Assembly (NCBI GenBank): GCA_018240685.1
Contig: JAFEFG010000027.1
Coordinates: forward strand, 1-47,577
Direction: 5' to 3'
Length of the DNA: 47,577 nt
DNA from: Pseudomonadota bacterium
Lineage (GTDB): Bacteria > Pseudomonadota > Alphaproteobacteria > Reyranellales > Reyranellaceae
This document shows positions 15,617 through 24,338 of the stretch, one piece after another (positions within the stretch are counted from its first letter, which is position 1; each line of letters opens with the position of its first letter). A program made the position numbers and the translations under genes. Under the pieces are notes generated by a model that was given only the letters and a program-made list of their open reading frames with translations, was not told where the DNA came from and searched no databases.

Positions 15617-16603
15617 GTGATCAAGACAATTCGCCGGCGCGCCGTTCTGTCGGCGGCCGTCGCCGCGCCCATGCTGGCACGCAATGGCTGGGCCCAGTCC
15701 GGCTATCCGAACAAGACGCTGCGCATGGTGGTTCCCTTCGCGCCCGGCGGCACGACGGACCTGCTGGGCCGCATCGCCGCCCAGTACCTGACCGAGACGC
15801 TGGGGCAGCAGGTCGTCGTCGACAACAAGAGCGGGGCGGGTGGCAATGTCGGTGCCGAGATCGTCGCCAAGGCGGCGCCGGATGGCTACACCCTCTTGCT
15901 GGGGACGATCGGGACCGCGGTCACCAACCAGTTTCTCTACAAGAACATGCCCTACGACAGCGTGAAGAGCTTCGCGCCCGTGGCGCTGTTCGGCGAGGTC
16001 GCCAACGTGCTGGCGGTGAATCCAAGCCTGCCCGTGAAGACGGTCGCCGAGTATGTCGCCTACTGCAAGAAGCAGGGCGACAACAAGGTGACCTTCGGCT
16101 CGCCCGCCATCGGTGGCAGCGGCCATCTGGCGATGGAGTATTTCGAATCGATGGCGGGCTTCAAGGTCGAGCACGTCGTCTATCGCGGCAGCTCGCTGGT
16201 CCTGAAGGATCTGCTCGCCGGTCATATTCCCAGCACCATGGACAACCTGCCGCCCTACCTGCCGCACATCCAGTCGGGCACGCTGCGGGCGCTGGGCGTC
16301 AGCACGTCCAAGCGCTGGTTCGCGTTGCCGGACGTGCCGACGATCGCCGAAAGCGGCTATGCCGGCTTCGACGCCGCGCCGTGGTGGTACGTGGCGGCCC
16401 CCGCGGGCACGCCGCCGGAGATCGTCAAGAAGCTTTCGGACGAGCTCGTGAAGGCTTCCAAAGATTCCGAGGTGATCAAGCGCATCCGCGACGCCGGTGC
16501 GGCGGAGCTGGGCGGCTCGTCGGAGGATCTCGCCCGCCACATGTCGGCCGAGACCGCGAAGTGGAAGAAGGTCGTCGAAGCCGCCAAGCTGACGCCGCAA
16601 TGA
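15617..16603 (+). CDS. Bug family (TctC-like) periplasmic substrate-binding protein
   Basis: Extracytoplasmic solute receptor of the Bug/TctC family, which binds carboxylates and other small organics for tripartite tricarboxylate or unknown transport. The 328-residue protein starts at a GTG behind GGGAGGA. An RRRAVLSAA twin-arginine-like signal ends at WAQ (about residue 27). The mature part shows YPNKTLRMVVPFAPGGTTDLLGR, VVVDNKSGAGGNVGAE and LPDVPTIAESGY, all family hallmarks. No TctA/TctB membrane genes are nearby, as is common for orphan Bug genes. The stop overlaps the start of the phosphotriesterase-like gene by 4 bp, so the receptor and that hydrolase are translationally coupled. Confidence 0.92.
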   Translation: MIKTIRRRAVLSAAVAAPMLARNGWAQSGYPNKTLRMVVPFAPGGTTDLLGRIAAQYLTETLGQQVVVDNKSGAGGNVGAEIVAKAAPDGYTLLLGTIGTAVTNQFLYKNMPYDSVKSFAPVALFGEVANVLAVNPSLPVKTVAEYVAYCKKQGDNKVTFGSPAIGGSGHLAMEYFESMAGFKVEHVVYRGSSLVLKDLLAGHIPSTMDNLPPYLPHIQSGTLRALGVSTSKRWFALPDVPTIAESGYAGFDAAPWWYVAAPAGTPPEIVKKLSDELVKASKDSEVIKRIRDAGAAELGGSSEDLARHMSAETAKWKKVVEAAKLTPQ

Positions 16604-17643
16604 CGGCCCGTCCGCTCAAGGGAAAGATCCAGACCGTTCTCGGGCCGATCGCGCCCGAGGAACTCGGCCGCACGCTGATGCACGAGCACGTTCTGTGCGA
16701 CATCCGCCCGCCGGAGGCGCGCGGCGAGAACGATCTCGGCCCCGAGATCACGCTCGAGAACGTTTGGCAGCTCAACTACGGCCACGGTCTCAAGCGTGCC
16801 GGCCGCAAGTACATGCTCGACCTCGAGGACGTCGCCACGCGCGAGGTCCGCATGATGAAGCACGAGGGTGGTGACGCGATCGTCGAGCTCACCTGCGGCG
16901 GGCTCTCGCCCGATCCGACCGGGCTGAAGCGCATCGCCGAAGGCACCGGCGTGCATCTCATCATGGGCTGCGGCTACTACGTCAACGACTACCAGGATCC
17001 GCGCAACCACAAGCGCACGGTCGAGGACTTCGCCCAGGAGATGATCGGCCAGATCCGGCACGGTGCCTGGGGAACCGACGTTCGCGCCGGCATGATCGGC
17101 GAGATCGGCTGCCAGGCACCGTGGACGGACACCGAGAAGCGCGTCATGCAGGCCGCGCTGATTGCGGCGGCCGAGACTGGTGCCGCCGTCAACGTCCATC
17201 CCGGCCGCAATCCGGACCAGCCGCAGGAGGTGGCGGACTTCATCGCCGCTGCCGGCCACCCCACCGACCGGGTCGTGATCAGCCATATCGACCGCACGAT
17301 CTTCGACGAGGCGCGGCTCCTGAAGCTTGCCGACACCGGCGTCACGATCGAGTTCGATCTGTTCGGTCAGGAGTCGAGCTACTACGGCCTTTCCGACATC
17401 GACATGCCCAACGATGCGACGCGGCTGAAGCTGATCCGCGCATTGATCGATCACGGCCATCTCGACCGCGTCGTGATCAGCCATGACATCTGCTATCGCA
17501 CGCGGCTGGCCAGCTTCGGCGGCCACGGCTACGGCCACATCTTCCGCAACGTCGTGCCGATGATGGGACGGCGCGGCTACAGCGAGGACGAGATCGACGC
17601 CATCCTGGTGCACAACCCGCGCCGCCTGCTCACCTTCGTCTGA
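16600..17643 (+). CDS. Phosphotriesterase-family metal-dependent hydrolase
   Basis: Amidohydrolase-superfamily TIM-barrel enzyme of the phosphotriesterase homology group, which includes lactonases and promiscuous phosphotriesterases. The 347 residues show all metal ligands in order: His28 and His30 (MHEHV), Glu168 in GEIGCQ at the bridging position where classical phosphotriesterase has a carbamylated Lys, His200 (NVHPGR), His229 (VISHID) and Asp296 (SHDICYR). Glu as bridging ligand is known for the PHP-type branch. The ATG overlaps the Bug gene stop by 4 bp. A joint role, uptake of an ester, lactone or organophosphate and its cytosolic hydrolysis, is an inference from the coupling; no signal peptide is seen here. 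Confidence 0.9.
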   Translation: MTARPLKGKIQTVLGPIAPEELGRTLMHEHVLCDIRPPEARGENDLGPEITLENVWQLNYGHGLKRAGRKYMLDLEDVATREVRMMKHEGGDAIVELTCGGLSPDPTGLKRIAEGTGVHLIMGCGYYVNDYQDPRNHKRTVEDFAQEMIGQIRHGAWGTDVRAGMIGEIGCQAPWTDTEKRVMQAALIAAAETGAAVNVHPGRNPDQPQEVADFIAAAGHPTDRVVISHIDRTIFDEARLLKLADTGVTIEFDLFGQESSYYGLSDIDMPNDATRLKLIRALIDHGHLDRVVISHDICYRTRLASFGGHGYGHIFRNVVPMMGRRGYSEDEIDAILVHNPRRLLTFV

Positions 17644-17668
17644 TATCGGTCAGAGGCGCGGGCCTGCC

Positions 17669-18214
17669 TCAATAGGTGAGGTGGTAGGCCGTCTCTTCGA
17701 CGTAGATCGAGCCGTTGCGGCCGGGACGGCTGGAATAGAGCGAGAAGTGCTCGGCGACCCAGGGGCCGGCGCGGAACTGCGCATGGCTCGACATGAACTG
17801 CGCGATGTGATGGCCGGTCTCGGCGCCGGGCCGGAAGCGGGCAAGCGTCACATGCGGGCGGAACTTGCGACGTTCGACCTCGACGCCGCAATTGCGGGCG
17901 ATCGTGGAGACCTTCTGCTGCAGCCGGTCGAGCGGTTCGCTCTTCTCGACCAGCGCCGCCAGCGCGCGCGGCTGCTTGCCCGAGCTGAACTGCTCGACGC
18001 CGGCCAGCGTCACGGTGAATTTCGGCCCTGCGGCGTCGCTCAGCTCCTCTTCCAGGTCGCGCATCGTCGCGCCCTGCACTTCGCCCGCGAAGCAGAGCGT
18101 GACATGGAAATTCTCCGGCGACGTCCAGCGCACGTCGGGCACGCCCGACTGCAGCGCCGTCAGGTCGGCGGCGACTTCCTCAGGGACGGGCAGGGCGATG
18201 AACAGACGCGGCAT
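17669..18214 (-). CDS. thpR: RNA 2',3'-cyclic phosphodiesterase (2H family)
   Basis: 2H phosphoesterase historically called 2'-5' RNA ligase; it opens 2',3'-cyclic phosphate ends of RNA. The 181-residue protein has the normal length and the two catalytic HxTx motifs, H37-VTL in ENFHVTLCF and H121-VTL in RPHVTLARF, plus the N-terminal RLFIALPVPEE. It is cytosolic. The ATG lies inside the 3' end of tesA, with a 35-bp overlap in a different frame, so the two genes are in one transcript and translation of thpR may depend on tesA. Confidence 0.92.
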   Translation of the reverse strand: MPRLFIALPVPEEVAADLTALQSGVPDVRWTSPENFHVTLCFAGEVQGATMRDLEEELSDAAGPKFTVTLAGVEQFSSGKQPRALAALVEKSEPLDRLQQKVSTIARNCGVEVERRKFRPHVTLARFRPGAETGHHIAQFMSSHAQFRAGPWVAEHFSLYSSRPGRNGSIYVEETAYHLTY

Positions 18215-18872
18215 AGAGGTCGAGGTTCCTGGTGACGAAGGGAAGAAGACGGCGGACGATCACCGCCACGCCTTGGGTATTGGGATGCAGCCCGTCGGCC
18301 TGGTTGAGCGCGGCGTCCTGCGCCACCCCGTCGAGCAGGAAGGGATAGAGCGGCACCTGGTATTTGTCTGCAAGCCGGCGGTAGATCCCGTCGAAGGCGG
18401 CGACATAGTCCGGGCCGAAATTGCGTGGCGCCATCATGCCCGCCAGCCATACCGTAACGCCGGCGGCCTTCAGCTTCTCGATGATTGCAGAAAGGTTACG
18501 CTCGGTGCTGGCCGGGTCGATGCCGCGCAGCGCGTCGTTGGCGCCGAGCTCGACCATCACGATGTCGGGCTTGTCGCCCAGCATCCAGTCCAGCCGGTCC
18601 AGGCCTCCCGCGGAGGTGTCGCCGGAGACGCCGTTGTTCAGGATCGTCACATTGCGGCCCTCGGCCTTGAGCGCCGCCTGAAGCCGAACCGGGAAGGCCT
18701 GTTCGGGGGCGAGACCATAGCCCGCCGCCAGGCTGTCGCCCAGGATGGCGAGCTTGAGGGGGCCGGAATCCGGTCCGGTCTGTGCATGCGCCGTGGGCGC
18801 AAGGCAGAAAAGGAGCATCAGCAGCGAATTGACCATCGCCGCAAAACGACCATATCCCTCGTCGAGCCTCAT
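18180..18872 (-). CDS. tesA: SGNH/GDSL arylesterase, TesA-like
   Basis: Periplasmic multifunctional lysophospholipase/thioesterase/arylesterase of the SGNH family. All four blocks are present: GDSLAAGYG with Ser47, GVSGDTS with Gly84, GAND with Asn112, and DGLHP with Asp193 and His196. A signal peptide (LLMLLFCLAPTAHA) ends near residue 30. An in-frame ATG at 18836 (residue 13) would also leave an intact signal and is an alternative start. The gene is divergent from a YbbA-like ATPase with only 24 bp between starts, the same arrangement as tesA-ybbA-ybbP in enterobacteria. It overlaps thpR at its 3' end. Confidence 0.92.
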   Translation of the reverse strand: MRLDEGYGRFAAMVNSLLMLLFCLAPTAHAQTGPDSGPLKLAILGDSLAAGYGLAPEQAFPVRLQAALKAEGRNVTILNNGVSGDTSAGGLDRLDWMLGDKPDIVMVELGANDALRGIDPASTERNLSAIIEKLKAAGVTVWLAGMMAPRNFGPDYVAAFDGIYRRLADKYQVPLYPFLLDGVAQDAALNQADGLHPNTQGVAVIVRRLLPFVTRNLDLYAASVHRPARP

Positions 18873-18896
18873 CGCCTCGTCATTCCCGGAGCCTCA

Positions 18897-19607
18897 GTGA
18901 CCGCCGCGCCCATCGTCCGCTTCACCGACGTGCATCTCGACATGGCAAGCGATGCCGGCATGGTCAATATCCTGCGCGGCATTACGCTCGAGGTGGCAGC
19001 GGGCGAGATCGCCGCGGTGGTGGGGCCGTCGGGTGCCGGCAAGTCGAGCCTGATGATGGTGGCGGGCGGTCTCGAACGGGCGACGGCCGGCCGGGTGGAG
19101 GTGGCGGGCCGCGATCTCGGGCCGCTCGACGAGGATGCGCGCGCGCGGCTGCGCCGCGAACATATCGGAATCGTCTTCCAGGGCTTCCATCTCATCCCGA
19201 CCATGACGGCGCTGGAGAACGTGGCGCTGCCGCTGGAATTCGGCGGCCGGCGCGATGCCTTCGAGGTGGCCGAGGCGGCGCTCGGCCGCGTCGGACTGGC
19301 GCCTCGGCTCGCCCACTACCCGGCGCAGCTTTCCGGTGGCGAGCAGCAGCGCGTTGCCGTCGCCCGCGCCCTTGTCGGCCGGCCGAGGCTCCTTCTTGCC
19401 GACGAGCCAACCGGCAATCTCGACGGGGCGACCGGCAAGCAGGTCATGGATCTCCTGTTCGAGCTTGCCCGCGCCGAGGGCGCGACGCTGATCCTGGTCA
19501 CGCACGACATGGCGCTCGCGGAGCGCTGCGACCGGATCGTGCGCATTGCCGACGGGCTGGTGGTCGACGACCGCCGGACCTCCGGCGTGGCGCTCGCCGC
19601 GCAATGA
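18897..19607 (+). CDS. ABC transporter ATPase, LolD/YbbA type
   Basis: ATPase of the MacB/LolD/YbbA family that drives a mechanotransmission-type FtsX-like permease, here the next gene. The 236-residue protein has Walker A GPSGAGKS (43-50), FQGFHLIPTMTALENV after the Q-loop, signature LSGGEQ (145-150) and Walker B ADEPTGNLD (168-176), the last typical of this family. Start is a GTG at 18897 with CGGAG upstream; there is no ATG in a suitable position. Synteny with tesA and a large FtsX-type permease marks it as YbbA-like. The substrate of such systems is not established. The permease gene starts 7 bp after its stop. Confidence 0.9.
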   Translation: MTAAPIVRFTDVHLDMASDAGMVNILRGITLEVAAGEIAAVVGPSGAGKSSLMMVAGGLERATAGRVEVAGRDLGPLDEDARARLRREHIGIVFQGFHLIPTMTALENVALPLEFGGRRDAFEVAEAALGRVGLAPRLAHYPAQLSGGEQQRVAVARALVGRPRLLLADEPTGNLDGATGKQVMDLLFELARAEGATLILVTHDMALAERCDRIVRIADGLVVDDRRTSGVALAAQ

Positions 19608-19614
19608 GGCCGGC

Positions 19615-22134
19615 GTGACGACGCTCGCCTTCAGGCTGGCGCGTCGCGAGATGCGCAGCGGACTGGGCGGCTTCCGTCTGTTCCTTGCCTGCCTTGCGCT
19701 CGGCGTCGGTGCGATCGCGGCCATCCTGTCCTTCAGCCGCGCCATCGAGGAGGGCCTGCGGGCGGATGCCCGCGAACTCATGGGCGGCGACGTGGCGATC
19801 TCGCTGCTCTACCGCGAGGCGACGCCGGAGCAGCTGGCCTTCCTGCGCGATCAGGGCGTGCTGGCGCGCTGGGTCGACATGCGCTCCATGGCGCGGCCGG
19901 CGAACGGCGACGGCAATGCGGCCCTGATCCAGCTCAAGGCGGTCGAGCCTGCCTATCCGCTGTACGGCGCCGTGGAACTGAAGGGCGGCGGATCGCTGGC
20001 CGACGCCCTGGCCCGGCGCGACGGAGTCTGGGGCGCGGCGGTCGAGGAGTCGGCGCTCAAGCGCATGAACATCGCGATCGGCGATCTCGTGAAGGTGGGC
20101 GAGGCGACGCTGCAGGTGCGGGCGGTGATCGCGCGCGAGCCCGACAGCGGCCTCAACGCCTTCGCGAGCCTGGGCCCGCGCCTGATGATGCCGCTCGCGG
20201 CGCTGGGCGAGTCGGGATTGGTCCAGCCGGGCAGCCTGCTGACCTGGCAATACCGCCTGAAGCTGCCGCCGCAGCACTCCGACAAGGCGGTGGCGGAAGC
20301 CATCACGGCGCGCTTCCCGGATGCCGGCTGGCGCGTGCAGGATCTTGCCGATGCCGGCGGCGGCATCCGCTTCTGGCTCGACCGGCTGACCCAGTTCATC
20401 AGCCTGATCGGCCTATCGGCGCTGCTGGTGGGCGGTGTCGGCGTCGGCAATGCCGTGTCGAGCTTCCTGGCCGGGCGCATGCGCACCATCGCCACCATGA
20501 AGTGCCTGGGGGCGCCGCAGCGCCTCGTCTTCGCGACCTATTTCGTCCAGCTCGGCGCGCTCGCCGTGCTGGGCGTGGCGGCCGGGATCGTGCTGGGCGC
20601 CGCGCTGCCGTTCCTGGCGCAGTCGTCGATTGCCGCCCTGCTGCCGGTGAAGGCGCGCGTCGCCTTTTATTTTCAGCCGCTCGCCATCGCCGCCGTCTTC
20701 GGGCTGCTGGTGTCGCTGCTGTTCGCGCTCCTGCCGCTGATCCATGCGCGCCGTGTTCCGGCGGCCACGCTGATGCGCGGCAGCGTGGTCGAGCGGCTGC
20801 GGCCGGGCTGGCGCGACATCGCGCTGGTCGCGGGCGTGGCCCTGCTTCTCGCCGCCTTCGCGGTGCAGACCGCGGGCAGCCGTCGCATTGCCGCCTATTT
20901 CGTGGTGGGGGCGCTCGCCGCCTTCGTCGCCTTCCCGTTGCTGGCGCGTGCCGTCATGGCCGCCGCGGCACGGGCCGGCAAGCCGCGCCTGGCCGCCCTG
21001 CGCCTCGCGCTCGCCAATCTCTACCGGCCCGGTTCGTCGACTCCGGTCGTGATGCTGTCGCTCGGGCTCGGCCTCACGGTGCTGGTGGCGACGGCACTGA
21101 TCGAAGGCAATCTCCGCGAGCAGATCACGCAGCGCATTCCCAAGGATGCGCCGGCATTCTTCTTCGTCGACATCCAGTCGACGCAGATGCCTGCTTTCGA
21201 GCAGGCGGTCGCCGCGATACCCGGCGCCGGCGCGCTGGAGAAGGTCCCGTCGCTGCGGGGGCGCATCGTGAAGATCGGGGGCCGGCCGGTAAGCGAACTC
21301 GTCATCCCGCCCGGTGCGCGGTGGGCGGTCGACGGCGACCGCGGCGTGACCTACGCGGCGACGCTGCCGGAAGGGGCGCACCTCGTCGAGGGACACTGGT
21401 GGCCTGCCGACTATCGCGGCCCGCAGCTCGTCTCGTTCGACGAGGCGCTGGCGCACGACTTCGGCATCGGCATCGGCGACACGATCACGGTGAACGTGCT
21501 GGGCCGGGAGATCGAGGCGCGCATCGCTTCGCTGCGCCACATCGAATGGCAGACGTTGGCAATCAACTTCGTCATGGTCTTTTCGCCCGGCATCCTCGAC
21601 CGCGCGCCGCACACTTTCCTCGCCACGGTCAAGGCGACGCCGCAGGCCGAGGAGGCGATCTTCAAGGCGGTCACCGATCGGTTCCCCAACGTCACCGTGA
21701 TCAGCGTGCGCGACGCGATCGGGACCGCCTCGGAGGTGCTGGGCAATATCGGCCTGGCGACGCGGCTGATCGGCCTGCTCAGCATCCTGGCCGGCCTTCT
21801 GGTGCTGGCCGGCGCCATGCTGGCGACACAGCGGCGGCGCGTGCACGAGGCGGTGGTCATGAAGGTGCTGGGGGCGACGCGGCTGCGGATCGCCGGCATC
21901 TTCGCCTGGGAGTTCGCGATGCTCGGTCTGGCGACCGCCGCCGCCGCGCTGGGCGTGGGGACGGCGGCGGCCTATTGCGTGGTGCGCTATCTGATGAGCC
22001 TGCAGTGGACGTTCCTGCCGACCGTCGCCCTCGCGGTCGCGGTGGGCGCCATGGCGCTCACGCTGGCCTTCGGCATGGCCGGGACTCTGGCCGCCCTTCG
22101 GCAGCGGCCGCTCGCTCTGCTGCGCAACGAATAG
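19615..22134 (+). CDS. FtsX-like ABC permease, YbbP type (839 aa)
   Basis: Large inner-membrane permease of the FtsX/MacB superfamily with duplicated halves. The N-terminal membrane helix (FLACLALGVGAIAAILSF) is followed by a periplasmic domain, then membrane helices near residues 262-390. Additional helices lie around 400-450. A second periplasmic domain and a final three-helix FtsX core (about 715-835, GLLSILAGLLVLAGAML) complete it. This double architecture and length are those of YbbP. Start is a GTG at 19615, which gives the short cytoplasmic lead MTTLAFRLARREMRSG; upstream codons belong to the ATPase overlap. Works with the preceding ATPase; it may extract lipids or release envelope factors, which remains conjecture. 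Confidence 0.9.
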   Translation: MTTLAFRLARREMRSGLGGFRLFLACLALGVGAIAAILSFSRAIEEGLRADARELMGGDVAISLLYREATPEQLAFLRDQGVLARWVDMRSMARPANGDGNAALIQLKAVEPAYPLYGAVELKGGGSLADALARRDGVWGAAVEESALKRMNIAIGDLVKVGEATLQVRAVIAREPDSGLNAFASLGPRLMMPLAALGESGLVQPGSLLTWQYRLKLPPQHSDKAVAEAITARFPDAGWRVQDLADAGGGIRFWLDRLTQFISLIGLSALLVGGVGVGNAVSSFLAGRMRTIATMKCLGAPQRLVFATYFVQLGALAVLGVAAGIVLGAALPFLAQSSIAALLPVKARVAFYFQPLAIAAVFGLLVSLLFALLPLIHARRVPAATLMRGSVVERLRPGWRDIALVAGVALLLAAFAVQTAGSRRIAAYFVVGALAAFVAFPLLARAVMAAAARAGKPRLAALRLALANLYRPGSSTPVVMLSLGLGLTVLVATALIEGNLREQITQRIPKDAPAFFFVDIQSTQMPAFEQAVAAIPGAGALEKVPSLRGRIVKIGGRPVSELVIPPGARWAVDGDRGVTYAATLPEGAHLVEGHWWPADYRGPQLVSFDEALAHDFGIGIGDTITVNVLGREIEARIASLRHIEWQTLAINFVMVFSPGILDRAPHTFLATVKATPQAEEAIFKAVTDRFPNVTVISVRDAIGTASEVLGNIGLATRLIGLLSILAGLLVLAGAMLATQRRRVHEAVVMKVLGATRLRIAGIFAWEFAMLGLATAAAALGVGTAAAYCVVRYLMSLQWTFLPTVALAVAVGAMALTLAFGMAGTLAALRQRPLALLRNE

Positions 22135-22210
22135 GCAGCGGATTTCACGGTTTAGGCACAATTCATCTCTAGTGTAACAGTGCTTGATTCGCTGGGGCGG
22201 CGTGCCCAAA

Positions 22211-22234
22211 TTGTCGAACAAAGGGGCTCGACAA
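22211..22234. promoter_or_regulatory. Inverted repeat TTGTCGA-N10-TCGACAA upstream of the BI-1 gene
   Basis: Perfect 7-bp arms with a 10-bp spacer lie 27 bp before the ATG at 22262, upstream of a strong GGAGG. The position and dyad form suggest a repressor operator or a leader hairpin. No adjacent regulator explains it. Confidence 0.4.
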
Positions 22235-22261
22235 GGAGACCCCTCTCGGAGGCTTAGGAAG

Positions 22262-23026
22262 ATGGCGAACCAGAACTTCAACAGTTTCGGCCGTATGGGC
22301 GGCGTTGCCGACCAGGCGACATTCGATGTCGGCCTGCGCGCCCATATGATCCGCGTCTACAACTACATGGCATCGGGCCTGGCGCTGTCGGGCATCGTCG
22401 CCTTCGGCCTGTTCAGCTCGCCCCAGCTGCAGAGCATCTTCTTCCAGATGGGCGTGACCCCGGGCGGCGCGGTCGTTCCGGTCGGCATGAACATCCTGGG
22501 CTGGATCGCCATCCTGGCGCCGCTCGGCCTGCTGATGGTCGCGTCCTTCCGCGCCGCGCAGATCAGCGTCGGCGGCCTGCAGGCGATCTACTGGGGCGTG
22601 ACCGGGCTGATGGGCATCAGCCTGTCGCTGCTGCTGTTCCGCTACACCGGCGCCTCGGTGGCGCGGACCTTCTTCGTCACGGCGGCGGCGTTCGGTGCGC
22701 TCAGCCTCTACGGCTACACGACCAAGCGTGACCTGACGGCGTTCGGCAAGTTCCTGTTCATGGGCCTGGTGGGCATCATCCTCGCCAGCCTGGTGAACAT
22801 GTTCGTGCACTCGAGCGGCATGGCGTTCATCGTCTCGATCCTGGGCGTGCTGATCTTCTCGGGCCTGATCGCCTACGACACCCAGAAGATCAAGGAACAG
22901 TACAGCGATGCCTGGGGCACGCAGATGCAGGACAAGGTCGCCATCTTCGGCGCCCTCAGCCTCTACCTGGACTTCATCAACCTGTTCCAGTTCCTGATGA
23001 GCTTCATGGGACAGCAGCGCGACTAG
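22262..23026 (+). CDS. Bax inhibitor-1/YccA family membrane protein
   Basis: Polytopic inner-membrane protein of the BI-1/TMBIM family; E. coli YccA modulates FtsH, and other members conduct ions such as Ca2+. The 254-residue protein has seven hydrophobic segments and the family pattern: an N-terminal cytoplasmic stretch ending in LRAHMIRVYNYMASGLALSG, the central GLQAIYWGVTGLMGISLS, GYTTKRDLTAFGKFL, and the C-terminal YDTQKIKEQY and ALSLYLDFINLFQFLM blocks. GGAGG precedes the ATG. It is a single-gene unit ending in a strong intrinsic terminator. HflKC, which also bind FtsH, are encoded in this window, a possible functional link only. Confidence 0.92.
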   Translation: MANQNFNSFGRMGGVADQATFDVGLRAHMIRVYNYMASGLALSGIVAFGLFSSPQLQSIFFQMGVTPGGAVVPVGMNILGWIAILAPLGLLMVASFRAAQISVGGLQAIYWGVTGLMGISLSLLLFRYTGASVARTFFVTAAAFGALSLYGYTTKRDLTAFGKFLFMGLVGIILASLVNMFVHSSGMAFIVSILGVLIFSGLIAYDTQKIKEQYSDAWGTQMQDKVAIFGALSLYLDFINLFQFLMSFMGQQRD

Positions 23027-23051
23027 TCCACCACCTTTTGACCAATGTAGG

Positions 23052-23079
23052 CGCCCGGGCCGGAAGACCCGGGCGTTTT
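23052..23079 (+). terminator. Intrinsic terminator after the BI-1 gene
   Basis: Perfect 8-bp stem CGCCCGGG/CCCGGGCG with an 8-base loop, followed by TTTT. It separates the BI-1 gene from nhaA. Confidence 0.9.
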
Positions 23080-23099
23080 GCTATCGGAGGCCTGACGGT

Positions 23100-24269
23100 A
23101 TGAAGCGTTTGAAGGCGCTGCTGGAGAGCGACCTGGGCACTGCCCTTCCGCTGCTTGCGGCGGCCGTGCTTGCCCTGGTGATCGCCAACTCGCCCCTGGA
23201 GTGGCTGCTCGACGAGGTGCTCGACACCAAGCTCACCGTGGATTTCGGCGGGGTCGGGCTGAGCAAGCCGCTGCTGTTGTGGATCAACGACGGGCTGATG
23301 GCCGTCTTCTTTCTGCTGGTGGGCCTGGAGATCAAGCGCGAGGTTCTGGAAGGCGAACTTTCCCGGCCGGCCCAGGTGGCGTTGCCGGTCGCCGGAGCGC
23401 TCGGCGGGATCGCCGTGCCGGCGCTCATCTACTCGGCCTTCACTTGGAAGGACCCGGTCGCGCTGCATGGCTGGGCGATCCCATCCGCTACCGACATCGC
23501 CTTTGCCGTCGCCCTGCTGGCATCGCTTGGCCGCCGGGTGCCGCGCAGCCTCAAGCTCTTCCTGCTGACGCTGGCCATCGTCGACGACCTGGCGGCCATC
23601 ATCATCATCGCGGTGTTCTATACGGCCGAGTTGTCGACGCTGTCGCTGGCGCTGGCGGCGCTGTGCATCGTGGTCCTGATCGGCTTCAATATCGCCCGCG
23701 TGCGGCGCGTGAGCCCCTACTTGCTGGTCGGGATCGTGCTGTGGGTGTGCGTTCTGAAGTCCGGCGTCCATGCGACCCTGGCGGGTGTGGTGCTGGCCTT
23801 CTGCCTGCCGCTCGTCTATCCGTCGCCGGCGCCGGATCGGCGGCCCTACATCCGCCTCGAACATGCCCTGACGCCCTACGTGTCGTACCTGGTGCTGCCG
23901 GCGTTCGCGCTCGCCAATTCCGGGCTACGCCTTTCCGAGATGAATGCCGACATGGTCCGCGACCCCGTGACGGTCGGCATCGTTGCCGGCCTGTTCTTCG
24001 GCAAGCAGATCGGTATTTTCAGTGCCGCGGCGGGATTGATCCGCCTGGGGCTCGCACGCCTCCCGGCCGGGGTGCGCTGGATCCAGCTCTATGGCGTGAG
24101 CGTTTGCGGGGGCATCGGCTTCACGATGAGCCTTTTCATCGGCACGCTCGCGTTCGACAGCCAGGAGCACCAGAGCCTGGTGCGGCTGGCCGTCCTGTCG
24201 GGGTCGACCCTGTCGGCGCTTGCCGGCTGGGCGGTACTGCGCTTTGTGCGGAGCGCGCCCGCCGGCTGA
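23100..24269 (+). CDS. nhaA: Na+/H+ antiporter NhaA
   Basis: Inner-membrane electrogenic antiporter exchanging cytosolic Na+ (or Li+) for protons, important for pH and sodium homeostasis. At 389 residues it has the E. coli length. The ion-binding aspartates are conserved: Asp132 in SATDIAF and the pair Asp162-Asp163 in AIVDDLAAIIIIA. Other marks are INDGLMAVFFLLVGLEIKRE (62-81), KSGVHATLAGV and CGGIGFTMSLFIG near the C-terminus. About twelve membrane segments are seen. GGAGG lies 8 bp before the ATG. It is its own unit after the terminator. Regulation by NhaR is not indicated by any neighbour. Confidence 0.95.
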   Translation: MKRLKALLESDLGTALPLLAAAVLALVIANSPLEWLLDEVLDTKLTVDFGGVGLSKPLLLWINDGLMAVFFLLVGLEIKREVLEGELSRPAQVALPVAGALGGIAVPALIYSAFTWKDPVALHGWAIPSATDIAFAVALLASLGRRVPRSLKLFLLTLAIVDDLAAIIIIAVFYTAELSTLSLALAALCIVVLIGFNIARVRRVSPYLLVGIVLWVCVLKSGVHATLAGVVLAFCLPLVYPSPAPDRRPYIRLEHALTPYVSYLVLPAFALANSGLRLSEMNADMVRDPVTVGIVAGLFFGKQIGIFSAAAGLIRLGLARLPAGVRWIQLYGVSVCGGIGFTMSLFIGTLAFDSQEHQSLVRLAVLSGSTLSALAGWAVLRFVRSAPAG

Positions 24270-24302
24270 AAGCAGGTCGCAAATCGCGCATGACGGCCAA
24301 GA

Positions 24303-24330
24303 TTGCGCGGCCGCGAGGGCGGCCTATACT
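24303..24330 (+). promoter_or_regulatory. Promoter of the HxlR-type regulator
   Basis: TTGCGC (24303-24308), 16-bp spacer, TATACT (24325-24330). The start of transcription would fall at about 24337, two bases before the ATG, with no room for a ribosome binding site. Confidence 0.6.
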
Positions 24331-24338
24331 TTTCAGCC

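Noticed and set aside
17865..18896. Possible N-terminal extension of the YbbA-like ATPase
   Set aside because: The open frame is antisense to thpR and tesA, and the ATPase fold begins right after the GTG at 18897.
20413..22281. Long antisense frame over the YbbP-type permease
   Set aside because: Shadow of a membrane-protein gene; low-complexity charged translation with no domain, and no ribosome site.
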